Source of the DNA: Sulfurospirillum sp964466465 | GTDB lineage: Bacteria; Campylobacterota; Campylobacteria; Campylobacterales; Sulfurospirillaceae | Length of the DNA: 9,961 nucleotides | Assembly: GCA_964466465.1 (NCBI GenBank) | Contig: CAYXNJ010000061.1 | Coordinates: 1 to 9,961, forward strand | Direction: 5' to 3' | Shown here: in pieces, positions 1-7,121 of the stretch | Layout: each line of letters starts with the position of its first letter | Numbering within the stretch: the first letter of the stretch is position 1 | Translations under genes and position numbers: made by a program | The notes under the pieces: generated by a model | Seen by the model: only the letters and a program-made list of their open reading frames with translations | Database searches by the model: none | What the model was told of the DNA's origin: nothing

Positions 1-131
1 AGTGTACAAAAAAATTTGTGAATCATATCGCACCTAAATACCTTGAGAGAAATGGTGGTTACACCCGTATCGTAAAAACACGTATTAGAAAAGGCGACGC
101 TGCGCCTATGGCGTTTTTAGAGCTCGTTTAA
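1..131 (+). CDS. rplQ: 50S ribosomal protein L17, C-terminal part (5' end outside the window)
   Basis: Frame 3 (first full codon at 3) reads CTKKFVNHIAPKYLERNGGY and then TRIVKTRIRKGDAAPMAFLELV before a TAA stop at 129-131. The NGGYTRI..K...RKGD.APMA.LEL ending is the conserved C-terminus of bacterial L17, a protein of the large ribosomal subunit near the peptide exit tunnel. Only the last 42 codons are present. In most bacteria rplQ is the last gene of the alpha operon after rpoA, which fits the hairpin terminator directly downstream and the separate promoter-like region before the next gene. The identification is firm. The start and upstream partners cannot be seen. Confidence 0.95.
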   Translation, partial: CTKKFVNHIAPKYLERNGGYTRIVKTRIRKGDAAPMAFLELV

Positions 132-143
132 TTCTCTTTTTTT

Positions 144-168
144 GCTTCGGGGACATTCGTCCCCAAGC
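144..168 (+). terminator. Probable terminator of the rplQ ribosomal operon
   Basis: The stem GGGGAC (149-154) pairs with GTCCCC (159-164) around an ATTC loop. It is extended by GCTT (144-147) pairing with AAGC (165-168) across a single bulged C. The hairpin starts 12 bases after the rplQ stop and is the most GC-rich element in an AT-rich gap. The immediate downstream sequence is only moderately T-rich; the real T-run lies about 15 bases later (184-190), and another T-run precedes the hairpin. Position and stem strength support termination, but the U-tract is not canonical. Confidence 0.6.
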
Positions 169-230
169 ATATCTTCGTTAAAATTTTTTTACCCTAAAGC
201 CCCCTTCTATCCTCTTAAATTAAGTCACTT

Positions 231-273
231 TTAACTCAAACTATTGTTAAATTAGATACTTTTGCTATAGGAG
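231..273 (+). promoter_or_regulatory. Possible sigma-70 promoter and Shine-Dalgarno for the nifU-like operon
   Basis: The 132-278 gap separates the ribosomal operon terminator from the first gene of the next operon, so a promoter is expected here. Candidate boxes are TTAACT (231-236) and TAGATA (253-258) with a 16-base spacer. Campylobacterota promoters typically have a poor -35 box, so this is only a suggestion. TATAGG in TTTGCTATAGG (266-271) looks like an extended -10 but overlaps the Shine-Dalgarno AGGAG (269-273), which sits 5 bases before the ATG at 279. It therefore probably serves translation rather than transcription of this gene. Confidence 0.3.
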
Positions 274-278
274 AATCT

Positions 279-560
279 ATGATACCATTTAGTGATGATG
301 AGTTACTTCCCGTTGTTGAAAAATCACTTGAAAAAATTAAGCCAATGTTAGCGTTAGATGGCGGTGGATTAACATTATTAGGAATAAAACAAGGTCGTGT
401 TTATGTTCAGCTCCAAGGTGCTTGTCAAGGGTGTGCATCCAGCGGTCAAACACTTAAATATGGTGTTGAAAGACAACTGAGAATTGATATTCATCCTGAA
501 CTTGAAGTTGTAAATATTTTACCTGGCCAAGAACATGAATTCGAAGCAGTGGGAGAGTAA
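279..560 (+). CDS. NifU-family Fe-S cluster scaffold protein (single NifU C-terminal-type domain)
   Basis: A 93-residue protein consisting almost wholly of the NifU C-terminal (Nfu-type) domain. Residues 18-36 match the ..IKPML..DGG...LLGI.. start of the fold. The cluster-binding CxxC motif is at C49 and C52 in GACQGCASS, followed by the conserved helix around TLKYGVERQL. Proteins of this type hold a labile 4Fe-4S cluster between two subunits and pass it to target enzymes in the cytoplasm. Most relatives read DGGD where this one has DGGG (27-30). It lacks the IscU-like and Fer2-like domains of full NifU, so it is a stand-alone carrier. The start ATG has AGGAG 5 bases upstream. Its TAA stop overlaps the next ATG by one base, indicating coupled translation. 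It heads the operon. Confidence 0.92.
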   Translation: MIPFSDDELLPVVEKSLEKIKPMLALDGGGLTLLGIKQGRVYVQLQGACQGCASSGQTLKYGVERQLRIDIHPELEVVNILPGQEHEFEAVGE

Positions 561-1123
561 TGAACGCATATATTAAAGATGGCATTGAGAAATTTTATAC
601 AAAAAACTTCAAAGAGGCAATGCAACAATTTGCATTAGCACTCAGTATCGATCCCAACTCCAAAGAAGCCCGAATAGGGGCTATTTTATGCGATATGGCA
701 ATGAGTAATGAAGAACAAGCGATGGCATTGTTTGAGTATTATATTCTCACTAAAGAAAATGGTGCAGAAGATTGTGAAGAGGTGATGGAAGAGATCATCA
801 ATTCAGTCGAAGAACACAGCGAGAAAATAGCCCACCTTTTTAAACAGAGTGATTTTGAAGCAAGAATTAATGCAGAAAATGGGATTAAATATGAAGATTT
901 TATGGCTTTAATTGAATCTCGCGGTAGTTTTAAAGAAGCTTTTGAAGACATCATGTTCTCTACAAAAGTTATTATTTCCAGGAAAGAAGATTTTGTTGAT
1001 TTTTTAGCCAAACTCATTGAAAATGGCTTTATTGAAATGTCCCTCAACTACTTAGAGAGTGCTGTCACTCTTTTCCCCAATGATGAGCAATTGTTATCGC
1101 TCATTAAAAAAGTACAAAAATAG
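560..1123 (+). CDS. Small TPR-like cytoplasmic protein of unknown function
   Basis: A 187-residue, mostly helical acidic protein with no signal peptide or membrane segment. Residues about 3-36 (GIEKFYTKNFKEAMQQFALALSIDP, described by its YxxxxFxxAxxxFxxALxxxP pattern) form a good tetratricopeptide repeat. Residues about 142-180, with an ALESA-like Y164-LESAVTLFPND stretch, look like a second, weaker repeat. The middle (60-140) is helical and not recognised. TPRs normally bind partner proteins, but no partner can be named. The ATG overlaps the nifU-like stop (TAATG), and GGGAG (551-555) serves as Shine-Dalgarno. From memory C. jejuni has an uncharacterised gene (Cj1640) at the same place between the nifU-like gene and murE. 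That conserved position is the main functional clue. Confidence 0.85.
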   Translation: MNAYIKDGIEKFYTKNFKEAMQQFALALSIDPNSKEARIGAILCDMAMSNEEQAMALFEYYILTKENGAEDCEEVMEEIINSVEEHSEKIAHLFKQSDFEARINAENGIKYEDFMALIESRGSFKEAFEDIMFSTKVIISRKEDFVDFLAKLIENGFIEMSLNYLESAVTLFPNDEQLLSLIKKVQK

Positions 1124-1132
1124 AGAGTTCCC

Positions 1133-2446
1133 TTGAAAATAGATTTACAAAACCATGAACCGTTTTTATCTATAACGGACAATTCAAATGAGTGTAATGC
1201 CTCAAGCATTTTTATGATAAGTGATCAAAATGCTCTTTATAAACAAAGTGCAATCGATCATGGTTGTACAAAAATTATCTCTGCGAAAGAGTGTATTGAT
1301 CTTCTTGGAATTGCCGATAAGATTAAAATTATTGGTATCACAGGAACCAATGGCAAAACAACAACAGCTGCTGCGATTTACTCCATACTTCTTGATTTAG
1401 GTAAAAAAGTTGGCTTACAAGGCACACGAGGTTGTTTTATCAATGATCATCGTATTGAGGATAAAAGCCTTACTACACCACCTATTTTACAAACGATCAA
1501 AAATCTAAAAATGGCAGTAGAAGCAGGATGTGAGTACTTTGTAATGGAAGTAAGTTCTCACGCAATTGTGCAAAATCGTATAGACGGACTTAGTTTTGCT
1601 CTTAAAATTCTAACTAATATTACGCAAGATCATCTTGATTTTCATAAAACAATCGATGAATACATCGCCGTAAAGAGTCGCTTTTTTGAAGACAATAGTC
1701 TAAAACTCATCAATAAAGACGAAAGCAAAATTCGGTTTAATCGTACCAATGCCATGAGTTATGGCATTGAACATCCAGCAACATACAAAATTTTAGCGTA
1801 CTCGCTAAAAGAAGGCATTAGTGCTGCTGTTGCAAAAATTGATAAAGTGTATGATTTTGAATCACCGCTGCATGGTTTTTTTAATCTCTATAATATTCTT
1901 GCAGCCATAAGTGCGGTTGATATGTTAAGTGTTGCACCTATGGAAGCTATTTGTGAAGCTGTAGAGCATTTTGGTGGTGTTGAAGGACGTATGGAAGTGG
2001 TAAGCAGTGAGCCACTTGTTATTGTTGATTTTGCACACACTCCAGATGGTATGGAAAAGGTTCTTGATAGTATGAAAGAACGCGATCTTGTTGTCGTTTT
2101 TGGCGCTGGTGGAGATCGTGATCGTACCAAACGCCCGAAAATGGGTGCAATGGCAGAGCGTTATGCGAAAAAAATTGTAGTTACAAGTGATAATCCACGC
2201 TCTGAAGATCCACAAAGCATTATCAATGAAATTTTGGTTGGTATGCATCCAAGTGAGCATTTAGAGGTGGAAGTAGATCGCCATAAAGCTATTGAGAAAG
2301 CATTGATGAAACAAGGCAAGGATGAAGTGCTTCTCATTCTTGGCAAGGGAGATGAAACGTATCAAGAAATTCAAGGGGAAAAATATCCCTTTGATGACAG
2401 AGAAGTTGTAAAAAGCATTATCGCTCAATGGGCTAAGCAAAAATAG
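1133..2446 (+). CDS. murE: UDP-N-acetylmuramoyl-L-alanyl-D-glutamate--2,6-diaminopimelate ligase
   Basis: ATP-dependent cytoplasmic ligase that adds meso-diaminopimelate to UDP-MurNAc-L-Ala-D-Glu in peptidoglycan synthesis. Visible Mur ligase signatures are the P-loop GITGTNGKTT (68-77), SLTTPP (112-117), EVSSHA (139-144), TNITQDHLDFH (161-171), the probable carbamylated lysine K181 in YIAVKSRFF, EGRME (284-288), VDFAHTPDGM (298-307) and FGAGGDRDRTKRPKM (323-337). DNPR (353-356) is the motif that selects meso-diaminopimelate rather than lysine. At 437 residues it is shorter than the E. coli enzyme (about 495) because the N-terminal UDP-binding domain is reduced, as is usual in Campylobacterota. 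The usual GKGHE.YQ is GKGDETYQ here (404-411). The start is TTG with a weak purine-rich AGAGAG (1122-1127). No ATG occurs before residue 28, which would cut into the domain. It lies 9 bases after the TPR gene. Confidence 0.97.
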   Translation: MKIDLQNHEPFLSITDNSNECNASSIFMISDQNALYKQSAIDHGCTKIISAKECIDLLGIADKIKIIGITGTNGKTTTAAAIYSILLDLGKKVGLQGTRGCFINDHRIEDKSLTTPPILQTIKNLKMAVEAGCEYFVMEVSSHAIVQNRIDGLSFALKILTNITQDHLDFHKTIDEYIAVKSRFFEDNSLKLINKDESKIRFNRTNAMSYGIEHPATYKILAYSLKEGISAAVAKIDKVYDFESPLHGFFNLYNILAAISAVDMLSVAPMEAICEAVEHFGGVEGRMEVVSSEPLVIVDFAHTPDGMEKVLDSMKERDLVVVFGAGGDRDRTKRPKMGAMAERYAKKIVVTSDNPRSEDPQSIINEILVGMHPSEHLEVEVDRHKAIEKALMKQGKDEVLLILGKGDETYQEIQGEKYPFDDREVVKSIIAQWAKQK

Positions 2447-2448
2447 GG

Positions 2449-2481
2449 TAAAATAAACAAATTTCTTAAAGTTGAAAAGGG
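2449..2481 (+). promoter_or_regulatory. Possible internal promoter and Shine-Dalgarno before panD
   Basis: The 43-base murE-panD gap is the only one in the operon longer than 10 bases. It contains GGGTAAAATAA with a -10-like TAAAAT at 2449-2454, a form common in Campylobacterota promoters, starting 3 bases after the murE stop codon. No convincing -35 is seen, which is normal for this phylum. The purine-rich GAAAAGGG (2474-2481) is a good Shine-Dalgarno 8 bases before ATG 2490 and decides the panD start. The promoter is a guess; the ribosome site is solid. Confidence 0.35.
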
Positions 2482-2489
2482 TAAAAGCG

Positions 2490-2855
2490 ATGACGCTTGA
2501 GATGTTATACAGTAAAATTCATAGAGCGACTGTAACGGATGCTAATTTGAATTATGTAGGTTCGATTACAATTGATAAAGAACTTATTGAAGCTTCCAAC
2601 TTAAATGTAGGGCAAAAAGTAGAAGTAGTCAATATTAATAACGGTGAACGCTTTACAACGTATGTTATTGAAGGCAAAGCGGGTGGAAAAGATATCTGCC
2701 TTAATGGTGCAGCAGCACGAAAAGCGCATATTGGTGATAAAATTATTATTATTGCGTATGCACATATGACAAAAGATGAAATGGAAGCCTTCAAACCAAC
2801 AGTAGTGTTGGTCGATGAAAGTAATACTTTGGTTGAAGTGAGAGATTACATCTAA
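2490..2855 (+). CDS. panD: Aspartate 1-decarboxylase precursor
   Basis: Makes beta-alanine from L-aspartate for pantothenate and coenzyme A synthesis; a cytoplasmic, self-processing pyruvoyl enzyme. The protein begins MTLEMLYSKIHRATVTDANL. Counted from this ATG, the self-cleavage site is G24-S25 in YVGSITID. The catalytic and processing residues known from E. coli fall at the same numbers: K9, R54, T57, Y58, and the N72-GAAA stretch (72-76). The length of 121 residues is normal (about 115-127). A longer reading frame opens at a TTG at 2472, but that start would put the Shine-Dalgarno inside the gene and break the residue register, so ATG 2490 is chosen. The stop overlaps the ybaB ATG by one base. 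As I recall, C. jejuni keeps panD with panB and panC elsewhere, so its place between murE and ybaB differs. Confidence 0.96.
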   Translation: MTLEMLYSKIHRATVTDANLNYVGSITIDKELIEASNLNVGQKVEVVNINNGERFTTYVIEGKAGGKDICLNGAAARKAHIGDKIIIIAYAHMTKDEMEAFKPTVVLVDESNTLVEVRDYI

Positions 2856-3172
2856 TGTTTGAAAATTTCGATCTTTCAAAAATGAGCGCGATGCTTGAAG
2901 AGGCACAAAAACAAGCTCAAAAAATGCAAGAAGATGCAAGCACTAAAGAATTCACTGCTAAAAGTGGCGGTGGCATGGTTAGTGTCAGTATGAATGGAAA
3001 TGGTGAAGTCATTGATATAACGCTTGATGATTCACTTTTAAGCGACAAAGAATCGTTGCAGATTCTCCTTATAAGTGCAATCAATGATGTTTCCAAAATG
3101 GTAGAAGATAACAAAAAACTAGCGACAACTCAGATGCTTTCAAGCATTGGAGGATTTGGCGCAAAAAGTTAA
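2855..3172 (+). CDS. YbaB/EbfC family nucleoid-associated DNA-binding protein
   Basis: A 105-residue protein with the YbaB/EbfC fold: an N-terminal amphipathic helix (about 8-30, MSAMLEEAQKQAQKMQED), a central beta sheet around SGGGMVSVSMNGNGEVIDI (37-55), and a C-terminal helix (67-95, SLQILLISAINDVSKMVED) ending in a glycine-rich tail. Family members form dimers that bind DNA and coat or tweezer it; in many bacteria the gene sits beside dnaX and recR, but not here. The start overlaps the panD stop (TAATG). Only a weak purine stretch (GTGAGAG) precedes it, so translation is probably coupled to panD. Family assignment is firm. Any specific regulatory role is unknown. Confidence 0.93.
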   Translation: MFENFDLSKMSAMLEEAQKQAQKMQEDASTKEFTAKSGGGMVSVSMNGNGEVIDITLDDSLLSDKESLQILLISAINDVSKMVEDNKKLATTQMLSSIGGFGAKS

Positions 3173-3182
3173 GGAGCAGTAT

Positions 3183-4268
3183 GTGAAACGTCTAGGTCTC
3201 TTTCTTTTTTTAGCAACAAGTGCTCTTTTTGGAGCAGAAGCACCAGTAGCATCTACACCAGCTCCCGCTTCTAAAGCAGAGTTTGTATATCCTGATTTTT
3301 CACAATGTTACGAAAAAAACAAACAATCTGTTGTTTATTTTGGTAAAACAAGAGCGATTGCCATTAGTGAAAAACAGGCAATTGCGTATTCAAAAGAAAA
3401 ACCAACAGTTCCTTTTGCTAAGTATGATTATTACTCCAATCTCTATCTTTTCGACTCGCCAAAACCGCTTATTCCTGTAAAATTAAAATCAACCAGTGAG
3501 ATGAAACTTGGTGAATGGCTTGTGAGCATGACGGACAACTCTTTGGTTGCAGTCAATGCTTCTAAAATAGGAAAAAGTGCCAATGAATTTTTTGAATTTG
3601 GTGGAGTGGGAGAAGTAAATACACTAGTTGGTGGGCTATGCTGTGAAATGTATGGACTTGGCATTGGCGATAAATTTTTTATTGGCTCTGAGTCACTTCA
3701 GCGATTCATCGATGGAAAATCAGCCTCATTCCAAGAGTTAGGGGTACGCGTTATTGATGGCAATGAGAGTGTTATCGTTGATTTTGTGGATCCAACATTT
3801 AAAGATGCAAAGTTAAAAGTAGGTGATAAAATCACACTGCTCAATGGTAAAAAAGTAAGTAATGTAACAGAATTTGGTGATGCCCTAAAAACATTTAAAG
3901 ATCTTACAAAAGTGAGTGCACAAATTCAGCGAGATAACGCATGGATTGAAGAAAATATTTTAGCACCAAAACCTGTTGTAAAAAAAGTTGAGCCTAAAAA
4001 AGTACCATTACCTGAAACCAAAAAAGAGAGCTATTTGCAAACAAAAGGGTTTAAGTTTGACAATGATCTTAAACTCAAAGAGATCGCACGTGGTTCTTTG
4101 GCTGAACAAAGTGGTTTAAAAGCGGGAGATCGCTTAATTCAAATTGATCAGGTGCCAGTTGAGCGAATTTCTGAGGCTGATTCTTATTTGGCTAAGGCAC
4201 GTAATCGAGAGGTCAGTCTTTTATTTGACCGTGACGATTTCCAATTTTTTGTAACATTGAAACGTTGA
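3183..4268 (+). CDS. Secreted periplasmic PDZ-domain protein with degenerate HtrA-like N-terminal domain
   Basis: Chosen start is GTG 3183, preceded by AAGGAG (3171-3176) at 6 bases. It gives 361 residues with a signal peptide (KRLGLFLFLATSALFGA, likely cut after A18). Residues about 40-178 follow the order of a trypsin-like HtrA domain: KLGEWLVSMTDN (108-119) resembles the VGDWV.AIGNP segment, and VGGLCCEMYGLGIGDKFFIG (149-168) sits where GNSGGPL..GEVIGI would be. No catalytic His, Asp or Ser is evident at the expected places. PDZ 1 spans about 182-255, a Lys/Pro-rich linker about 258-282, and PDZ 2 about 283-361 (GSLAEQSGLKAGDRLIQIDQ is typical). PDZ domains bind peptides or protein C-termini, so an adaptor or pseudoprotease in the periplasm is likely. 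C. jejuni has a PDZ protein at the same locus (Cj1643, from memory). Starting at TTG 3147 instead would spoil the signal peptide. Confidence 0.88.
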   Translation: MKRLGLFLFLATSALFGAEAPVASTPAPASKAEFVYPDFSQCYEKNKQSVVYFGKTRAIAISEKQAIAYSKEKPTVPFAKYDYYSNLYLFDSPKPLIPVKLKSTSEMKLGEWLVSMTDNSLVAVNASKIGKSANEFFEFGGVGEVNTLVGGLCCEMYGLGIGDKFFIGSESLQRFIDGKSASFQELGVRVIDGNESVIVDFVDPTFKDAKLKVGDKITLLNGKKVSNVTEFGDALKTFKDLTKVSAQIQRDNAWIEENILAPKPVVKKVEPKKVPLPETKKESYLQTKGFKFDNDLKLKEIARGSLAEQSGLKAGDRLIQIDQVPVERISEADSYLAKARNREVSLLFDRDDFQFFVTLKR

Positions 4269-4278
4269 AAGGGAAGTT

Positions 4279-5139
4279 TTGAGTTCTAAAGCGTTAGTCG
4301 AAAAGTTCGAGCAGTTTTTAAAAGCAAAGCTTCCTGTTGTTGAAAGTTTTCATCCTCATTTTAGTCACGCTTTTGGCGAGATGCTTGATGTAGGAGGAAA
4401 GCGGTTTCGTCCTCTGTTACTTTTGAGCGTTGTTGAAAGCTCCAAGCCTCTTTTAATTGAAAATGCCCTACATGTAGCACTTGGCTTAGAGATGATGCAC
4501 ACATACTCCCTTATCCACGATGATTTACCATGTATGGACAATGCAGACCTAAGACGTGGGCATCCTACATTGCATGTGAGTTACGATGAGACTACAGCAG
4601 TGCTCATTGGTGATGCGCTCAATACCCATGCGTTTTATCTCTTAGCCAATGCACCACTCAGTGCAGAAATTAAAATTAAACTGGTCTCCATTCTTTCCAG
4701 TGATGCTGGAATCTACGGAATGGTTCTAGGTCAAGCAATTGATTGCTTTTTCGAAGATAAACATTTGAATGTAGATGAGCTCAGTTTTTTACATCTTCAT
4801 AAAACAGCTAAATTGATTGCAGCTTCTCTGCTTATGGGTGCTGTGATCTGTGAGTTGGATAAAGCGACTCAAGAGGTGCTTTACCAATTTGGACTTAAGC
4901 TAGGACTGTTGTTTCAAGTGCAAGATGACATTATTGATGCAACATTGACAAGTGAAGAAGCGGGTAAACCAACACAAAATGATGGTCATAAAAATTCATT
5001 TGTGAATTTACTAGGACTAGAGGGTGCCAAAGAGACGAAGCAAAAACTTCTGCTTGAACTGGATGGTGAATTAGAAAAGCTTGATGCAGCTTTGTCGCAC
5101 AGACTCAAAAGCATTGTCGAAGCATATTTTAAAGGATAG
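4279..5139 (+). CDS. ispA: (2E,6E)-farnesyl diphosphate synthase (polyprenyl synthetase family)
   Basis: Cytoplasmic trans-prenyltransferase that condenses dimethylallyl or geranyl diphosphate with isopentenyl diphosphate to give C15 farnesyl diphosphate, precursor of undecaprenyl carrier lipid and quinone side chains. Visible motifs are GGKRFRP (39-45), the first Asp-rich motif DDLPCMD (81-87) with the two-residue insertion typical of bacterial short-chain enzymes, LRRGHPTLH (91-99), GDALNTHAF (111-119), GQAID (151-155), HKTAKLI (174-180) and the second Asp-rich motif DDIID (216-220). Tyr76, five residues before the first Asp motif, matches E. coli IspA and supports C15 specificity. The length of 286 is normal (about 290-300). 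The start is TTG with AAAGGG (4268-4273) 5 bases upstream; the gene begins 10 bases after the PDZ gene stop. Geranylgeranyl product cannot be fully excluded. Confidence 0.95.
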   Translation: MSSKALVEKFEQFLKAKLPVVESFHPHFSHAFGEMLDVGGKRFRPLLLLSVVESSKPLLIENALHVALGLEMMHTYSLIHDDLPCMDNADLRRGHPTLHVSYDETTAVLIGDALNTHAFYLLANAPLSAEIKIKLVSILSSDAGIYGMVLGQAIDCFFEDKHLNVDELSFLHLHKTAKLIAASLLMGAVICELDKATQEVLYQFGLKLGLLFQVQDDIIDATLTSEEAGKPTQNDGHKNSFVNLLGLEGAKETKQKLLLELDGELEKLDAALSHRLKSIVEAYFKG

Positions 5140-5146
5140 ATATACA

Positions 5147-7120
5147 ATGGAAAATAAAAAAATATTGAAAAAACAAGCCGATACAATTCGTTTTTTAGCA
5201 GCAGATATGGTACAACGTGCAAACAGTGGGCACCCAGGTGCTCCTATGGGTTTGGCGGACATTGTGACTGTTTTAGCACGTCATATTACGCATAATCCAA
5301 AAAATCCAAAGTGGTTGAATCGCGATCGTTTAATCTTTAGTGGTGGGCATGCTTCTGCGCTTGTGTACTCATTTTTATATTTATGTGGTTATGATCTTAG
5401 TATTGAAGATTTACAAAATTTTAGACAATTAGGTAGTAAAACACCAGGTCACCCAGAATACGGTGATGTTCCTGGTGTAGAAGTTACCACAGGCCCTTTA
5501 GGACAAGGTATTTCTAATGCCGTTGGTTTTGCGATGGCAGCAAAATATGCAGCAACACTTTTAAACAAACCAAAAGCAGAAGTGATTACCCATAAAGTGT
5601 ATTGTTTATGTGGCGATGGTGACCTACAAGAAGGCATTAGCTATGAAGCATGTTCACTTGCAGGACATCTAGGACTTGATAATTTAGTGGTGATTTACGA
5701 TAGCAATGCGATTACCATTGAAGGTGATACGTCTATTGCGTGGAGTGAAGATGTGAAACAACGTTTTGAAGCTCAAGGCTGGGAAGTTTCACGTATCGAT
5801 GGACATGACTTTGATGAGATTAATGCAGTATTAGAGCAATCAAAAGAGCAAACAAAACCTTATTTGATTATCGCTGATACAACAATTGCAAAAGGTGCTT
5901 GTGAGATGGAAGGAAGCCATCATGCCCATGGTGCACCTCTTGGATGTGAAGAGATCAAAAATGCCAAAATCAAAGCGGGATTTGATCCTGAAAAAAGTTT
6001 CAGTGTAGATGAAGATGTGCGTGCACGTTTTAATTGTGCTCTTGAAAAAGGTGATCTTGCAGAAGCTGGGTGGAATGCTCTCATTAAAAATGGACTGAGT
6101 GTTGAGCAAAAAGCGCTTTTAGAAGCTCTCTTAAATCCTGATTTTTCAAAAATCGAGTGGCCAAGTTTTGAGAGTGATGTTGCAACACGTGATAGCAATG
6201 GAAAAATTATCAATGCCATTGCTAAAGCAATTCCTAGCTTTTTAGGGGGAAGTGCGGATCTTGGCCCGTCGAATAAAAGTGAACTCAATGGTATGGGAGA
6301 TTTCCCTTTTGGTCCGAATATTCATTTTGGTATTCGTGAACATGCTATGGGTGCTATTATCAACGCGTTTGCACTGTATGGTCTATTTATTCCTTATGGT
6401 GCGACATTCTTTATTTTCAGTGATTATATGAAGCCATCGGTTCGTTTAGCGGCATTAATGAAACTTAAAAACTTTTACATTTGGACACATGATAGTATTG
6501 GTGTAGGCGAAGATGGTCCGACGCATCAACCGATTGAACAACTCAGCCAATTTAGAGCGCTCCCTAACTTTTATGTTTATCGTCCATGTGATGGAAGAGA
6601 AAATGTGAAAGCGTGGCAAAAAGCACTGAGTATGCAAGCTCCTGCGGCATTTGTCTGTTCACGTCAAAAATTAAAAGCGCTTAAAGATGATAGAGCGTAT
6701 GGTGATGTTGAAAATGGTGGTTATTTGCTGACTAAACGTGAGAATGCAGCGGTAACATTACTGGCAAGTGGAAGTGAAGTGTATATGGCGCTTGAAGTGG
6801 GTTGTAGGCTTTCAAAAATGGGTGTTGCAACGAACATCGTTAGTGTGCCATGTTTTGATCTTTTTGTTGAGCAAGAAAAATCATACATCGATACTGTGAT
6901 TGATCCTAAAACAAAAGTGTTTGCGATTGAAGCAAGTGCGGGTAATGAATGGTACCGCTTTGCAGATGAAGTGATCGGTATGAAACGTTTTGGTGCAAGT
7001 GCTCCTGCGGATTTATTGTTTAAAAAATTTGGATTAACATCTGATGCTGTTACTGAAAAGATATGTGCTACATTAGGGGTAGCGTACCAAGCAAGCAATG
7101 GTACTAGCTGCAAGTGCTAA
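5147..7120 (+). CDS. tkt: Transketolase
   Basis: Thiamine diphosphate enzyme of the non-oxidative pentose phosphate pathway, moving two-carbon ketol units between sugar phosphates in the cytoplasm. The chosen start MENKKILKKQADTIRFLAAD gives 657 residues, normal for the family. Motifs: SGHPGAPMG (27-35) with the conserved His29, FSGGHASAL (64-72), TTGPLGQG (114-121), the ThDP/Mg motif GDGDLQEG...YDSN (157-187), FGIREHAMG (394-402) with catalytic Glu398, and GEDGPTHQPIEQ (454-465) with His460. The order is ThDP-binding PP domain, PYR domain and C-terminal domain. AAAGGA (5131-5136) sits at the end of ispA, 10 bases before the ATG. An upstream in-frame ATG at 5081 lies inside ispA and adds an unrelated 22-residue leader, so it is rejected. 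The unusual Cys-containing tail (TSCKC) is not part of the conserved fold. Confidence 0.97.
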   Translation: MENKKILKKQADTIRFLAADMVQRANSGHPGAPMGLADIVTVLARHITHNPKNPKWLNRDRLIFSGGHASALVYSFLYLCGYDLSIEDLQNFRQLGSKTPGHPEYGDVPGVEVTTGPLGQGISNAVGFAMAAKYAATLLNKPKAEVITHKVYCLCGDGDLQEGISYEACSLAGHLGLDNLVVIYDSNAITIEGDTSIAWSEDVKQRFEAQGWEVSRIDGHDFDEINAVLEQSKEQTKPYLIIADTTIAKGACEMEGSHHAHGAPLGCEEIKNAKIKAGFDPEKSFSVDEDVRARFNCALEKGDLAEAGWNALIKNGLSVEQKALLEALLNPDFSKIEWPSFESDVATRDSNGKIINAIAKAIPSFLGGSADLGPSNKSELNGMGDFPFGPNIHFGIREHAMGAIINAFALYGLFIPYGATFFIFSDYMKPSVRLAALMKLKNFYIWTHDSIGVGEDGPTHQPIEQLSQFRALPNFYVYRPCDGRENVKAWQKALSMQAPAAFVCSRQKLKALKDDRAYGDVENGGYLLTKRENAAVTLLASGSEVYMALEVGCRLSKMGVATNIVSVPCFDLFVEQEKSYIDTVIDPKTKVFAIEASAGNEWYRFADEVIGMKRFGASAPADLLFKKFGLTSDAVTEKICATLGVAYQASNGTSCKC

Positions 7121-7121
7121 T

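Noticed and set aside
2472..2489. TTG start for panD, six codons upstream
   Set aside because: The Shine-Dalgarno would fall inside the gene. From ATG 2490 the cleavage site G24-S25 and active-site residues fall in the E. coli register.
3147..3182. TTG start for the PDZ protein inside ybaB
   Set aside because: It would put 12 charged residues before the signal peptide. GTG 3183 has AAGGAG at 6 bases and gives a classic signal peptide. The ATG at 3181 is out of frame and hits TGA at once.
5081..5146. Longer transketolase reading frame starting at ATG 5081
   Set aside because: It lies wholly inside the ispA end, adds a 22-residue leader unlike transketolases, and ATG 5147 has its own ribosome binding site and the normal N-terminus.
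7098..7121. Alternative ATG for the HAD phosphatase within tkt
   Set aside because: It adds MVLAASAN before the canonical MNKAIIFDLDGT and has no ribosome binding site. It is not fully excluded, since the preferred start also lacks a good one.
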